NCBI RefSeq assembly: GCF_039534915.1
Contig: NZ_BAAAWE010000001.1
Span: forward strand, 5,084,001-5,148,000
Direction: 5' to 3'
Length of the DNA stretch: 64,000 nucleotides
Origin: Streptomyces roseofulvus
GTDB taxonomy: Bacteria > Actinomycetota > Actinomycetes > Streptomycetales > Streptomycetaceae
Below, in pieces: positions 24,871 through 33,410 of the stretch. The first letter of the stretch is position 1, and every line of letters starts with the position of its first letter. A program made the position numbers and the translations under genes. The notes beneath the pieces were generated by a model. That model did no database searches. It was not told the DNA's origin and was given only the letters and a program-made list of their open reading frames with translations.

Positions 24871-24969
24871 AAGTCCCCGGGAGGTCTCCCGGACGTCCCC
24901 CGGAAGTCCCCGGGAGGTCTCCCGGACGTCCCCCGGAAGTCCCCGGGAGGTCTCCCGGACGTCCCCCGG
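24871..24969 (+). repeat. 33-bp minisatellite, three perfect tandem copies
   Basis: The unit begins AAGTCCCCGGGAGGTCTCCC; copies start at 24871, 24904 and 24937, with a partial copy at 24970 and degenerate half-units from 24844. The unit contains the palindrome GGGAGGTCTCCC. It lies 30 bp beyond the TetR stop and there is no spacer diversity. Confidence 0.85.
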
Positions 24970-24998
24970 AAGTCCCCCGTGGGTCGCCCCGGTCGCCC

Positions 24999-25664
24999 TC
25001 AGGCGACGTACGCGCCGGCCGCGGCGGCGGCCAGGGCGGTCGTGACGGCCCGCTCGGCGTCGGCGGGGGTCAGCTCCTCCTGGGTGATGGCGAAGCGGTA
25101 GTAGAGCGGCGCGGAGACGGCCCGGAGCAGTTCCAGCGGGTCGGTACCGGCCGGGAGTTCGCCGCGCGCGGCGGCCCGCTCGGCGACCGGGGCCCACTCG
25201 GTCAGCCGGGTGCGGTAGAAGCCGTTCAGGGCCCGGGCGCACTCCTCGTCGCAGGCGGCGGCGGCGATGACGGCGCGGAAGACGGCGCCCATCCGCAGGT
25301 CGGTGAGGGTCTCCCGGACGAGTGCGGCGTTGGCGCGCAGGTCCCCGGCGAGGGTGCCGGTGTCGGCGGCGGGCTGGGACTGCTCGGCCATGTCCGTCAG
25401 GAGATCGGCGACGAGACCGACGGGGGTGCCCCAGCGGCGGTAGACGGTGGTCTTCCCGACGCCGGCGGCGGCGGCGATCTGGTCCATGTTCAGGCTCGGG
25501 AAGCCGCCGGTGGCGAGGGTCTCCTGGGTGGCGTCGAGGACGGCCCGGCGCACTTTGGCGGTACGGCCTCCGGGGCGCTGGGTGCCGGGCACGGCCGACG
25601 GGCTCTCGCTCAAATGGGTCTCCTGTTCCGTTAAGGCGGTTCGGTCTGCTACGGTCTCGTTCAT
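24999..25664 (-). CDS. TetR-family repressor of the adjacent MFS transporter
   Basis: 221 aa. TetR HTH: VRRAVLDATQETLATGGFPS, then MDQIAAAAGVGKTTVYRRWG. The remainder is an all-helical ligand domain. It is divergent from the MFS exporter with 36 bp between starts, the usual repressor-exporter arrangement. A Leu TTA codon occurs at residue 11 (25632-25634); TTA needs the bldA tRNA in Streptomyces. The first 30 residues precede the HTH and are not conserved-looking, and a GTG further in could be the real start. If so, the TTA lies in the leader. Confidence 0.88.
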   Translation of the reverse strand: MNETVADRTALTEQETHLSESPSAVPGTQRPGGRTAKVRRAVLDATQETLATGGFPSLNMDQIAAAAGVGKTTVYRRWGTPVGLVADLLTDMAEQSQPAADTGTLAGDLRANAALVRETLTDLRMGAVFRAVIAAAACDEECARALNGFYRTRLTEWAPVAERAAARGELPAGTDPLELLRAVSAPLYYRFAITQEELTPADAERAVTTALAAAAAGAYVA

Positions 25665-25690
25665 CTTAACGGAACCAGTCTCCCATTAAG
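25665..25690. promoter_or_regulatory. Operator candidate between tetR and MFS genes
   Basis: CTTAACGG and CCATTAAG face each other 10 bp apart, and a third copy, CCGTTAAG, lies at 25628-25635. The TTAAG-type motifs cluster around both starts, as expected for TetR autoregulation. Confidence 0.55.
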
Positions 25691-25700
25691 GGGTCCCGTC

Positions 25701-27092
25701 ATGGTCGCCCTCGACGCTCCTCCCGCCGCCGCCCCGGCCGCCCGCATGGACGGACGGATGCGGCTCGTCCTCGTCGTCCTCCTCGTCGCCCAGTTCATGC
25801 TGGCCGTCGACTTCTCGATCCTGAACGTCGCCCTCCCCGTCATCGGCGAAGGACTCGGCTTCTCCCTCGGCGGGCTCCAGTGGATCGCCACCGCCTTCGC
25901 CCTCGCCGCCGCCGGCTTCACCCTCCTCTTCGGACGCCTCGCCGACCTCCTCGGCCGCCGCCGCGTCTTCCTCTGCGGCATGGCCGTCCTCGGCGCCGCC
26001 TCCCTCGCCGGCGGCCTCGCCACCACCCCCGAACTCCTCATGGCCGCCCGCGTCGCCCAAGGCCTCGCCACCGCCGCCGTCACCCCGGCCGGCCTCTCCC
26101 TGCTCACCTCCGCCTTCCCCGAGGGCCCGCTCCGCGACAAGGCCCTCGGCCTCAACGGCGCCCTCATGTCCGCCGGGTTCACCACCGGCGCCGTCCTCGG
26201 CGGCGTCCTCACCGACCTGCTCTCCTGGCGCTGGGCCTTCTTCATCAACGTGCCGGTCGCCCTCGCCGTCCTGCTCGTCGCCCCCGCCGTCATCGAGGAG
26301 AGCCGCCCCGCCGCCCGTCCCCGGCTCGACGTCCCCGGCGCGGTCACCGTCACCGGCGGCCTGCTCGCCCTCGTCCTCGGACTCACCGCCGCCGGCGAGC
26401 ACGGCTGGGCCGCCCCCGCCACCCTCGTCCCCCTCGCCGCGGCCGCCGTCCTGCTCACCGCCTTCCCCTTCGTCGAGCGGCGCTCCCCGGAGCCCCTCGT
26501 CCCGCTCCGGATCCTCCGCCGCCGCACCGTCGTCTGGGGCAACCTCGCCGGGCTCGCCGCCTTCGCCACCGAGACCTCGCTGGTCTTCCTGATGACCCTG
26601 CACCTCCAGGACGTGCTCGGCTTCTCCCCGCTCGCCGCCGGCCTCTCCTTCGGCGTCCTCGGCGCCGGCACCGTCCTCGGCGGCCTGCTCGCGCCCCGCT
26701 TCCTCGGCCGCTTCTCGCCCCGCGCCGCCCTCGTCGCCGGCGGCGCCCTCCAGGCCGCCGCCACCCTCACCCTCCTCGGCATCGGCGACGAGCGGAGCAC
26801 CTACGGACTGCTCCTCGCGGCCACCTTCGCCGGCGGCGTCGGCAACATGCTCGCCATCGTCGGCTTCATGGTCACCGCCACCTCCGGCCTGCCCGACAGC
26901 GAGCAGGGCATGGCCACCGGCATCGCCACCATGACCCAGCAGATCGGCATCACCCTCGGCACCCCGGTGATGAGCGCCGTCGTCGTCACGGCCGCCACGC
27001 TCCCCGGCGGCATCGCCCGGGCGGTCGCCGTCAACGCGGTCCTCGTCCTCCTCGCCGCCCTCGCCTCCGCCGTCTTCCTCAGGAAGCGTTGA
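25701..27092 (+). CDS. MFS drug exporter, DHA2 type
   Basis: 463 aa. Fourteen-helix DHA2-like pattern: MLAVDFSILNVALPVIGEGL (motif D1-like), WIATAFALAAAGFTLLFGRL then ADLLGRRRVF (motif A), VTPAGLSLLTSAFP, and the antiporter motif C region with GAVLGGVLTDLLSWRWAFFI. Protons drive export of small hydrophobic or cationic compounds in this family. It is controlled presumably by the divergent TetR. Substrate unknown; it could be a self-made metabolite or an external toxin. A strong terminator follows. Confidence 0.9.
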   Translation: MVALDAPPAAAPAARMDGRMRLVLVVLLVAQFMLAVDFSILNVALPVIGEGLGFSLGGLQWIATAFALAAAGFTLLFGRLADLLGRRRVFLCGMAVLGAASLAGGLATTPELLMAARVAQGLATAAVTPAGLSLLTSAFPEGPLRDKALGLNGALMSAGFTTGAVLGGVLTDLLSWRWAFFINVPVALAVLLVAPAVIEESRPAARPRLDVPGAVTVTGGLLALVLGLTAAGEHGWAAPATLVPLAAAAVLLTAFPFVERRSPEPLVPLRILRRRTVVWGNLAGLAAFATETSLVFLMTLHLQDVLGFSPLAAGLSFGVLGAGTVLGGLLAPRFLGRFSPRAALVAGGALQAAATLTLLGIGDERSTYGLLLAATFAGGVGNMLAIVGFMVTATSGLPDSEQGMATGIATMTQQIGITLGTPVMSAVVVTAATLPGGIARAVAVNAVLVLLAALASAVFLRKR

Positions 27093-27102
27093 GCGGGCAC
27101 GA

Positions 27103-27140
27103 CGAAGGCCGGACCCCCCGCACACGGGGTCCGGCCTTCG
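27103..27140 (+). terminator. Terminator after the MFS gene
   Basis: A perfect 15-bp stem CGAAGGCCGGACCCC / GGGGTCCGGCCTTCG with an 8-nt loop between convergent genes. Confidence 0.85.
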
Positions 27141-27166
27141 CTCATGTCACACCGTTCGGGCCGCGC

Positions 27167-27379
27167 CTACACCGGCCAGTAGGACCGCGCCCAGGCCCGC
27201 GGGCCCGGCCGCTGTCGTACCGCCCGCGCGATCCGCGCCGGATCCGACCAGCCCTCCGGGACCGCCGGGCCGCCGCCCTGCGCGGCCGCCGCCGCCGTGG
27301 CCGCGGCCCGGGCCTGGACCACCGCCAGTGCGGCGGCCAGCTCCTCGGGCGTCGGGTTGCCTCGTACGACTCTGATCAT
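27167..27379 (-). CDS. accE: Acyl-CoA carboxylase epsilon subunit
   Basis: 70 aa. It opens MIRVVRGNPTPEELAAALAV, the family's signature, has an Ala/Gly-rich middle and ends PGPRAWARSYWPV. Small epsilon subunits stabilise actinomycete acyl-CoA carboxylase complexes and raise their activity. It follows pccB with 20 bp between stop and ATG, so they share a transcript. It pairs functionally with AccA2 at 21.4-23.2 kb. Confidence 0.9.
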   Translation of the reverse strand: MIRVVRGNPTPEELAAALAVVQARAAATAAAAAQGGGPAVPEGWSDPARIARAVRQRPGPRAWARSYWPV

Positions 27380-27399
27380 CGTGCTGTCCCTCCCGAGGG

Positions 27400-29004
27400 C
27401 TAGAGCGGGATGTTGCCGTGCTTCTTCGGGGGCAGGGATTCCCGCTTCGTGCGGAGCTGACGCAGCCCCTTCACGATCTGCGGGCGGGTGTCCGACGGCA
27501 GGATCACCCCGTCGATGTAACCGCGCTCGGCTGCGGTGTACGGGTTGAGCAGCGTGTCCTCGTACTCCTGGATCAGCCGCGCCCGCACCGCCTCGACGTC
27601 CTCGCCGTTCGCCTCCGCCTCCGCGATCGTGCGGCGGTGCAGGATGTTCACCGCGCCCTGCGCGCCCATGACGGCGATCTGCGCCGTCGGCCACGCCAGG
27701 TTCAGGTCGGCGCCCAGGTGCTTGGAGCCCATGACGTCGTACGCGCCGCCGAACGCCTTGCGGGTGATGACCGTGATCAGCGGGACGGTCGCCTCGGCGT
27801 ACGCGTAGATCAGCTTCGCGCCGCGCCGGATGATGCCGCCGTACTCCTGGTCCACGCCCGGCAGGAAGCCCGGCACGTCCACGAAGGTCAGCACCGGGAT
27901 GTTGAAGGCGTCGCAGGTGCGCACGAACCGCGCCGCCTTCTCCGAGGCGTTGATGTCCAGACAGCCCGCGAACTGCATCGGCTGGTTGGCGACGATGCCG
28001 ACCGGGAAGCCCTCCACCCGGCCGAAGCCGGTCAGGATGTTCGGCGCGAACAGCGCCTGCGTCTCCAGGAACTCGCCGTCGTCCACGACGTGCTCGATGA
28101 CCTTGTGCATGTCGTACGGCTGGTTCGCCGAGTCCGGGATCAGCGTGTCGAGCTCCAGGTCCTCGTCCGACACCTCGGTCTCCGCCGTCTCCGGGAAGGC
28201 CGGCGCCTCGGAGAGGTTGTTCGACGGCAGGTACGAGAGCAGCTGCTTCACGTACTCGACGGCGTCCTTCTCGTCCCCCGCCATGTGGTGCGCCACGCCC
28301 GACGTCGTGTTGTGCGTCCGGGCGCCGCCCAGCTCCTCGAAGCCCACGTCCTCGCCGGTCACCGTCTTGATGACGTCCGGACCCGTGATGAACATGTGCG
28401 AGGTCTGGTCCACCATCACCGTGAAGTCGGTGATCGCGGGGGAGTACACCGCGCCGCCCGCGCACGGGCCCACGATCAGCGAGATCTGCGGGATGACGCC
28501 CGACGCGTGGGTGTTGCGGCGGAAGATCTCGCCGTACATGCCGAGCGCGCTCACACCCTCCTGGATGCGGGCGCCGCCCGAGTCGTTGATGCCGACGACC
28601 GGGCAGCCGGTCTTCAGCGCGAAGTCCATCACCTTGATGATCTTCTGCCCGTACGTCTCGCCCAGCGCCCCGCCGAAGACCGTGAAGTCCTGCGAGAACA
28701 CGGCGACCGGACGGCCGTCGACCGTGCCGTAGCCGGTCACCACGCCGTCGCCGTACGGCCGGTTCTTCTCCAGGCCGAAGTTGGTCGACCGGTGCCGGGC
28801 CAGCTCGTCCAGCTCGACGAAGGAGCCCTCGTCGAGCAGCAGGGCGATCCGCTCACGCGCGGTCAGCTTGCCCTTCGCGTGCTGCTTCTCCACCGCGCGC
28901 TCCGAGCCGGCGTGCGTGGCCTCGCCGATGCGGCGCCTCAGATCCGCGATCTTGCCCGCGGTCGTGTGAATGTCGATCTCGTACTGCTCTGCCGGCTCGG
29001 ACAT
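27400..29004 (-). CDS. pccB: Propionyl-CoA carboxylase beta subunit (carboxyltransferase)
   Basis: 534 aa. Carboxyltransferase signatures: KGKLTARERIALLLDEGSF, VFSQDFTVFGGALGETYGQK, CPVVGINDSGGARIQEGV, IVGPCAGGAVYSPAITDF, then in the second half VDVPGFLPGVDQEYGGIIR and MGSKHLGADLNLAWPTAQIA. With AccA2 and AccE it makes methylmalonyl-CoA from propionyl-CoA (and possibly malonyl-CoA). It is the first gene of pccB-accE and divergent from birA. Confidence 0.95.
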   Translation of the reverse strand: MSEPAEQYEIDIHTTAGKIADLRRRIGEATHAGSERAVEKQHAKGKLTARERIALLLDEGSFVELDELARHRSTNFGLEKNRPYGDGVVTGYGTVDGRPVAVFSQDFTVFGGALGETYGQKIIKVMDFALKTGCPVVGINDSGGARIQEGVSALGMYGEIFRRNTHASGVIPQISLIVGPCAGGAVYSPAITDFTVMVDQTSHMFITGPDVIKTVTGEDVGFEELGGARTHNTTSGVAHHMAGDEKDAVEYVKQLLSYLPSNNLSEAPAFPETAETEVSDEDLELDTLIPDSANQPYDMHKVIEHVVDDGEFLETQALFAPNILTGFGRVEGFPVGIVANQPMQFAGCLDINASEKAARFVRTCDAFNIPVLTFVDVPGFLPGVDQEYGGIIRRGAKLIYAYAEATVPLITVITRKAFGGAYDVMGSKHLGADLNLAWPTAQIAVMGAQGAVNILHRRTIAEAEANGEDVEAVRARLIQEYEDTLLNPYTAAERGYIDGVILPSDTRPQIVKGLRQLRTKRESLPPKKHGNIPL

Positions 29005-29138
29005 CGGGATGCGGCTCCCTGCCTGGTCACGGGGGGTTCGTTGACTGCGAATGGGCTACTGACGGCCTGTTGGTCCGTAGCGTATCGGCGCGGGTACGGC
29101 AGCGCAGTGCGGTCTATCCCACACCTAGTCTGGCTTGC

Positions 29139-29990
29139 ATGACGTCCTCCCACGCATCCGGCGGGCCCTGGTCCGACCTCGACCGGCCCCCGCTGAACGT
29201 CCGCGCGCTGCGCCAGGCGCTGATCCTCCCGGACGGCCTCTGGACCTCCCTCGACGTGGTCCCCGGCACCGGCTCCACCAACTCCGACCTCGCCGCGCGC
29301 GCCGACGGACTGCCCGAGGGGGCCGTCCTCGTCGCCGAGGAGCAGACCGCCGGCCGGGGCCGCCTCGACCGGACCTGGAGCGCCCCCGCCCGCTCCGGGC
29401 TCTTCCTGTCCGTCCTGCTCAAGCCCGAGGTCCCCGCGCACCGGCTCGGCTGGCTGCCGCTGCTCACCGGCGTCGCCGCCGCCACGGGTCTGGTGAAGGC
29501 CGCCGGCGTCGACGTCTCCCTCAAGTGGCCCAACGACCTCCTGGTCGATGTCGACGGCGAGGAGCGCAAGGCCGGCGGCATCCTCGCCGAGCGGGCCGGC
29601 GAGGACGGCGTCGTCGTCGGCCTCGGCCTCAACGTCTCGCTGCGCGCCGACGAACTGCCCGTCCCCACGGCCGGCTCCCTCCTCCTCGCCGACGCCGTCT
29701 CCACCGACCGCGACACCCTGCTCCGGGCCGTCCTCCGCTCCCTCGCCGACTGGTACGGCGCCTGGACGCGGGCCGACGGCGACCCCGGGGCGTCCGGGAT
29801 CCAGGCGGCGTACGAGGCGCAGTGCTCCACCCTCGGCCGCCGGATCCGCGCCGACCTGCCGGGCGAGCGGATGCTGGAGGGCGAGGCGACCGGCGTCGAC
29901 GGCGACGGGCGTCTGGTGGTCGCCACGGAGGGCGGCGGCACCGAGGCGGTCGGCGCCGGCGACATCGTCCACCTGCGCGCGGCGGGCTGA
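29139..29990 (+). CDS. birA: Biotin-protein ligase
   Basis: 283 aa from ATG 29139. The catalytic biotin motif EEQTAGRGRLDRTWSAP (GRGR loop), VSLKWPNDLLVD and RKAGGILAER are present, and the C-terminal domain ends GDIVHLRAAG. No N-terminal HTH is present, so it is a monofunctional ligase, not a BirA-type repressor. It biotinylates carriers such as AccA2. It sits divergent to pccB, so acyl-CoA carboxylase genes and their ligase share a promoter region. Confidence 0.93.
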   Translation: MTSSHASGGPWSDLDRPPLNVRALRQALILPDGLWTSLDVVPGTGSTNSDLAARADGLPEGAVLVAEEQTAGRGRLDRTWSAPARSGLFLSVLLKPEVPAHRLGWLPLLTGVAAATGLVKAAGVDVSLKWPNDLLVDVDGEERKAGGILAERAGEDGVVVGLGLNVSLRADELPVPTAGSLLLADAVSTDRDTLLRAVLRSLADWYGAWTRADGDPGASGIQAAYEAQCSTLGRRIRADLPGERMLEGEATGVDGDGRLVVATEGGGTEAVGAGDIVHLRAAG

Positions 29991-30105
29991 TCCCCCGGGC
30001 GTTCCGGCGTGAGCCAGCCCACACCTGTCGTATCGTGGAGCGCGATCCAGGCGAACAGATCGGCAGGACAGTGGGCAGCGGCAGGGAACGGGCAGGAGGC
30101 GGCCG

Positions 30106-31278
30106 GTGACCGTCGACGACGCGAACACGGGAGACGGCCGGTCCGAGCCCCCCGAGCCGTCCGGGACGGCCGCCGCGTCCTCGGCGTACCCGACCCCGCA
30201 CCACGCCGTCGACCACACGGCCGAGCCGCCGGACGACCCGCTCGCCATCCGCCTCGAACAGCTCATCCTCGGCGCCGACCGCCGCTACACGCCCTTCCAG
30301 GCCGCCCGCACCGCGGGCGTCTCCATGGAGCTGGCCTCCCGCTTCTGGCGGGCCATGGGCTTCGCCGACATCGGCCAGGCCAAGGCGCTCACCGAGGCCG
30401 ACGTGCTCGCGCTGCGGCGGCTCGCCGGTCTCGTCGAGGCGGGGCTGCTCAGCGAGCCGATGGCGGTGCAGGTGGCCCGCTCCACCGGGCAGACCACCGC
30501 CCGGCTGGCCGAATGGCAGATCGACTCCTTCCTGGAGGGCCTCACCGAGCCGCCCGAGCCCGGCATGACCCGCGCCGAGGTCACGTACCCGCTGGTCGAA
30601 CTGCTCCTGCCGGAGCTGGAGGAGTTCCTGATCTACGTGTGGCGGCGGCAGCTCGCCGCCGCCACCGGCCGGGTCGCGCAGGCCGCCGACGACGAGGAGA
30701 TGGTGGACCGGCGGCTCGCCGTCGGCTTCGCCGACCTCGTCGGCTTCACCCGCCTCACCCGCCGGCTGGAGGAGGAGGAGCTCGGTGAGCTGGTCGAGGC
30801 CTTCGAGACCACCTGCGCCGACCTCGTCGCCGCGCACGGCGGCCGGCTCATCAAGACCCTCGGCGACGAGGTGCTGTACGCGGCGGACGACGCCGGCATC
30901 GCCGCCGAGATCGCCCTCCGCCTGATCGAGACCCTCAGCCAGGACGAGACCATGCCCGCGCTGCGGGTCGGCATCGCCTTCGGCACCGTGACGACCCGGA
31001 TGGGCGACGTCTTCGGCACCACCGTCAACCTGGCCAGCCGGCTCACCTCGATAGCGCCGAAGGACGCCGTGCTGGTCGACAGCGCCTTCGCCGAGGAGCT
31101 GACCCGCACCGGCGAGGTGCCCGCCTCCGAGGCCGAGGCGGCGGAGCAGGCCGCCCGCGCCGAGAAGGAGGGCCGGGCCCCGCAGACGTACCGCTTCGCG
31201 CTCCAGCCGATGTGGCAGCGGTCCGTCCGCGGCCTCGGCGTCGTGGAGCCCTGGCTCCTGAACCGCCGCCCGACCTAA
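30106..31278 (+). CDS. cya: Class III adenylate cyclase
   Basis: 390 aa from GTG 30106. The C-terminal cyclase domain (about 190-385) has the metal-binding FADLVGFTRLTRRL, the second Asp in LIKTLGDEVLYAADD, and the transition-state residues in FGTTVNLASRLTSIA. The N-terminal 180 residues contain helical segments resembling the pH/lipid-sensing region of some actinomycete cyclases, with two HTH-like helices. It makes cAMP, which in Streptomyces controls germination and development through Crp. No membrane segment is evident. It follows birA by 115 bp. Confidence 0.9.
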   Translation: MTVDDANTGDGRSEPPEPSGTAAASSAYPTPHHAVDHTAEPPDDPLAIRLEQLILGADRRYTPFQAARTAGVSMELASRFWRAMGFADIGQAKALTEADVLALRRLAGLVEAGLLSEPMAVQVARSTGQTTARLAEWQIDSFLEGLTEPPEPGMTRAEVTYPLVELLLPELEEFLIYVWRRQLAAATGRVAQAADDEEMVDRRLAVGFADLVGFTRLTRRLEEEELGELVEAFETTCADLVAAHGGRLIKTLGDEVLYAADDAGIAAEIALRLIETLSQDETMPALRVGIAFGTVTTRMGDVFGTTVNLASRLTSIAPKDAVLVDSAFAEELTRTGEVPASEAEAAEQAARAEKEGRAPQTYRFALQPMWQRSVRGLGVVEPWLLNRRPT

Positions 31279-31329
31279 GATCCCTCCCGGTGCAGATGTG
31301 AACCGTCGTTAACCGGGAGGGCGCAGGAG

Positions 31330-32118
31330 ATGTCCGAGCAGCGTTTTGGTGAGTTCGTGCTGGTCCGCAAGGAGGGGCACGTCGCCGAGTTCGTCCTCGA
31401 CCGGCCCAAGGCGATGAACGCGGTCTCCTCCGAGATGGCCCGCTCCATCGGCGAGGCGTGTGCGGCGCTCGCCGCCGACCGGGAGGTCCGGGTCACCGTC
31501 CTGACCTCCTCGAACGACCGGGCCTTCTGCGTCGGCGCCGACCTGAAGGAGCGCAACTCCTTCACCGACGCCGAGCTGGTCCGCCAGCGGCCCACCGCCC
31601 GCGGCGCCTACACCGGCGTCCTGGAGCTGCCCATGCCGACCGTCGCCGCCGTGCACGGCTTCGCCCTCGGCGGCGGCTACGAGCTGGCGCTCTCCTGCGA
31701 CGTCATCGTCGCCGACGCCACCGCCGTCGTCGGCCTCCCCGAGGTCTCCGTCGGCGTCATCCCGGGCGGCGGCGGTACGCAGCTGCTGCCGCGCCGGGTG
31801 GGCGCGGCGCGCGCCGCCGAGCTGGTCTTCACGGCGCGCCGGGTGGACGCCGCCGAGGCGGCGGAGCTGGGCCTGGTGGACGTCCTCGCGGAGGACGCCC
31901 GGACGGCCGCCCTGGAGCTGGCGGGGCGGATCGCCGCGAACTCGCCGGTCGGGCTGCGCGCCGCGAAGAAGGCGATGCGGCTGGGGCAGGGCCTGGACCT
32001 GCGGGCCGGTCTGGAGGTCGAGGACGCGGCCTGGCGCTCGGTGGCCTTCTCCGGCGACCGGGCGGAGGGCGTGGCGGCGTTCAACGAGAAGCGGAAGCCG
32101 GAGTGGCCCGGCGAGTAA
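31330..32118 (+). CDS. Enoyl-CoA hydratase/isomerase family protein
   Basis: 262 aa. Crotonase-fold motifs: EFVLDRPKAMNAVSSEMARS, oxyanion-hole region DRAFCVGADLKER, AAVHGFALGGGYELALSCDV, and catalytic stretch VVGLPEVSVGVIPGGGGTQL. Glu in LPEVSVG and Gly-rich GGGG agree with an active hydratase. It could act in fatty-acid or amino-acid degradation. It has an AGGAG ribosome site 4-8 bp before ATG 31330. It lies 51 bp after cya. Confidence 0.88.
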   Translation: MSEQRFGEFVLVRKEGHVAEFVLDRPKAMNAVSSEMARSIGEACAALAADREVRVTVLTSSNDRAFCVGADLKERNSFTDAELVRQRPTARGAYTGVLELPMPTVAAVHGFALGGGYELALSCDVIVADATAVVGLPEVSVGVIPGGGGTQLLPRRVGAARAAELVFTARRVDAAEAAELGLVDVLAEDARTAALELAGRIAANSPVGLRAAKKAMRLGQGLDLRAGLEVEDAAWRSVAFSGDRAEGVAAFNEKRKPEWPGE

Positions 32119-32145
32119 CGCGATTGATCCAATTTCGTACCACTT

Positions 32146-32160
32146 GTCACTTTCTGTGAC
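32146..32160. promoter_or_regulatory. Inverted repeat GTCAC-n5-GTGAC upstream of the GGDEF gene
   Basis: GTCACTTTCTGTGAC, 44 bp before ATG 32204. It resembles the AfsQ1 box except that the spacer is 5 bp, not 6. Regulator unknown. Confidence 0.4.
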
Positions 32161-32203
32161 GTCTCGGTGGGGAAAACGGATCAAACCTCCCTAAGCTGGA
32201 GGA

Positions 32204-33337
32204 ATGGGTGAGGATGTGCGGCTGCGGGCCGTGGTGGCGCTGGCGCAGGGGATGGCGGCGGCGCACACCCCGCGCGAGTTCTGGCGGGCCGCGGCGCTCG
32301 GAGCGTCCGCCGGTCTCGACGGGAGCTTCGGCGCCCTCTCGGTCTGGGAGAGGGACCACGGGCGGCTGCGGGTGCTGGTGAACGCCGGGGACCGGGCCGT
32401 CGGCGAGGAGGAGTTCCCGGACGCGGAGACGTATCCGGTCCACCAGTTCCCCGAGATCACCGAGTTCCTGCACGAGCGGTGGGCGGTCGGCGCGGGCCCG
32501 CACGCCTGGGTCGAGAGCGCGGACGCGCCCGTGCTGACCGGCCGGGTGGCCGGGCTCCGCCGGCGCGGGAGGTGCTGCTGCGTCGTCGCCCCGATCGTGC
32601 TGCACGGCCGGGCGTGGGGGGAGCTGTACGTGGCCCGGCCGGCGGGGGCGAAACCTTTCACCGCGGCGGACGCGGACTTCGCGAACGTCCTCACGGCGGT
32701 CGTCGCGGCCGGCATCGCCCAGGCCGAGCGCCTGGAGGAGGTCCGCAAGCTCGCCTTCACCGACCCCCTCACCGGCCTCGCCAACCGGCGCGCGGTCGAC
32801 GCCCGCCTCGACGAGGCCATCGAGCGCTACCGGGCCGACGGCTCCGTCGTCAGCCTCGTCGTCTGCGACCTGAACGGCCTCAAGCGCGTCAACGACACCC
32901 ACGGCCACGCCGTCGGCGACCGCCTCCTGGAACGCTTCGGCTCCGTCCTCTCCCGCTGCGGGGCCCGCCTCCCCGGCGCCCTCGCGGCCCGCCTCGGCGG
33001 CGACGAGTTCTGCCTGCTGGCGGTCGGCCCGACCGCCGACGAGGTGGTCGCGGTGGCGGAGGAGCTCTGCGTCCGCGCGGCCGAGCTGGAACTCGGCGAG
33101 GGCGTCGCCATCGGCGTCGCCTCCACCGGCGACCCCATCGGCCCCCTCAAGTCCGCCCGCCGACTCTTCCGCCTCGCCGACGCCGCCCAGTACCAGGCCA
33201 AGGCGGCCCGCTCCGCGAAACCGGTCGTCGCCGGCCGCGACGGCACCGTCATCCGCCTCGCCGACGCCCCGCCCGGCGCCCGCGACCGGCGCCGCTTCCG
33301 CGACGCCCCGACGGTGGAACTGCCTCCGGATCCGTAA
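32204..33337 (+). CDS. GAF-GGDEF diguanylate cyclase
   Basis: 377 aa. The N-terminal ~170 residues form a GAF-like sensor. The GGDEF domain starts at KLAFTDPLTGLANRRAV, with VCDLNGLKRVNDTHGHAVGD and the intact signature AARLGGDEFCLLAVG. No R-x-x-D inhibitory site precedes the signature at the usual place, so product feedback may be absent. Active GGDEF proteins make c-di-GMP, which in Streptomyces licenses BldD and controls sporulation. I recall its S. coelicolor counterpart as CdgE-like, unverified. No EAL domain is fused. Confidence 0.9.
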   Translation: MGEDVRLRAVVALAQGMAAAHTPREFWRAAALGASAGLDGSFGALSVWERDHGRLRVLVNAGDRAVGEEEFPDAETYPVHQFPEITEFLHERWAVGAGPHAWVESADAPVLTGRVAGLRRRGRCCCVVAPIVLHGRAWGELYVARPAGAKPFTAADADFANVLTAVVAAGIAQAERLEEVRKLAFTDPLTGLANRRAVDARLDEAIERYRADGSVVSLVVCDLNGLKRVNDTHGHAVGDRLLERFGSVLSRCGARLPGALAARLGGDEFCLLAVGPTADEVVAVAEELCVRAAELELGEGVAIGVASTGDPIGPLKSARRLFRLADAAQYQAKAARSAKPVVAGRDGTVIRLADAPPGARDRRRFRDAPTVELPPDP

Positions 33338-33410
33338 GGGGCCGCCCCGGCGGGGGACGGTGACGGATTGCCTAGTGACAGGTCGGTCTTCAATCCGTAG
33401 GGTGCTGAAT

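Noticed and set aside
24871..24985. CRISPR-like array
   Set aside because: The 33-bp units are contiguous tandem copies with no variable spacers and no cas genes nearby, so this is a minisatellite.
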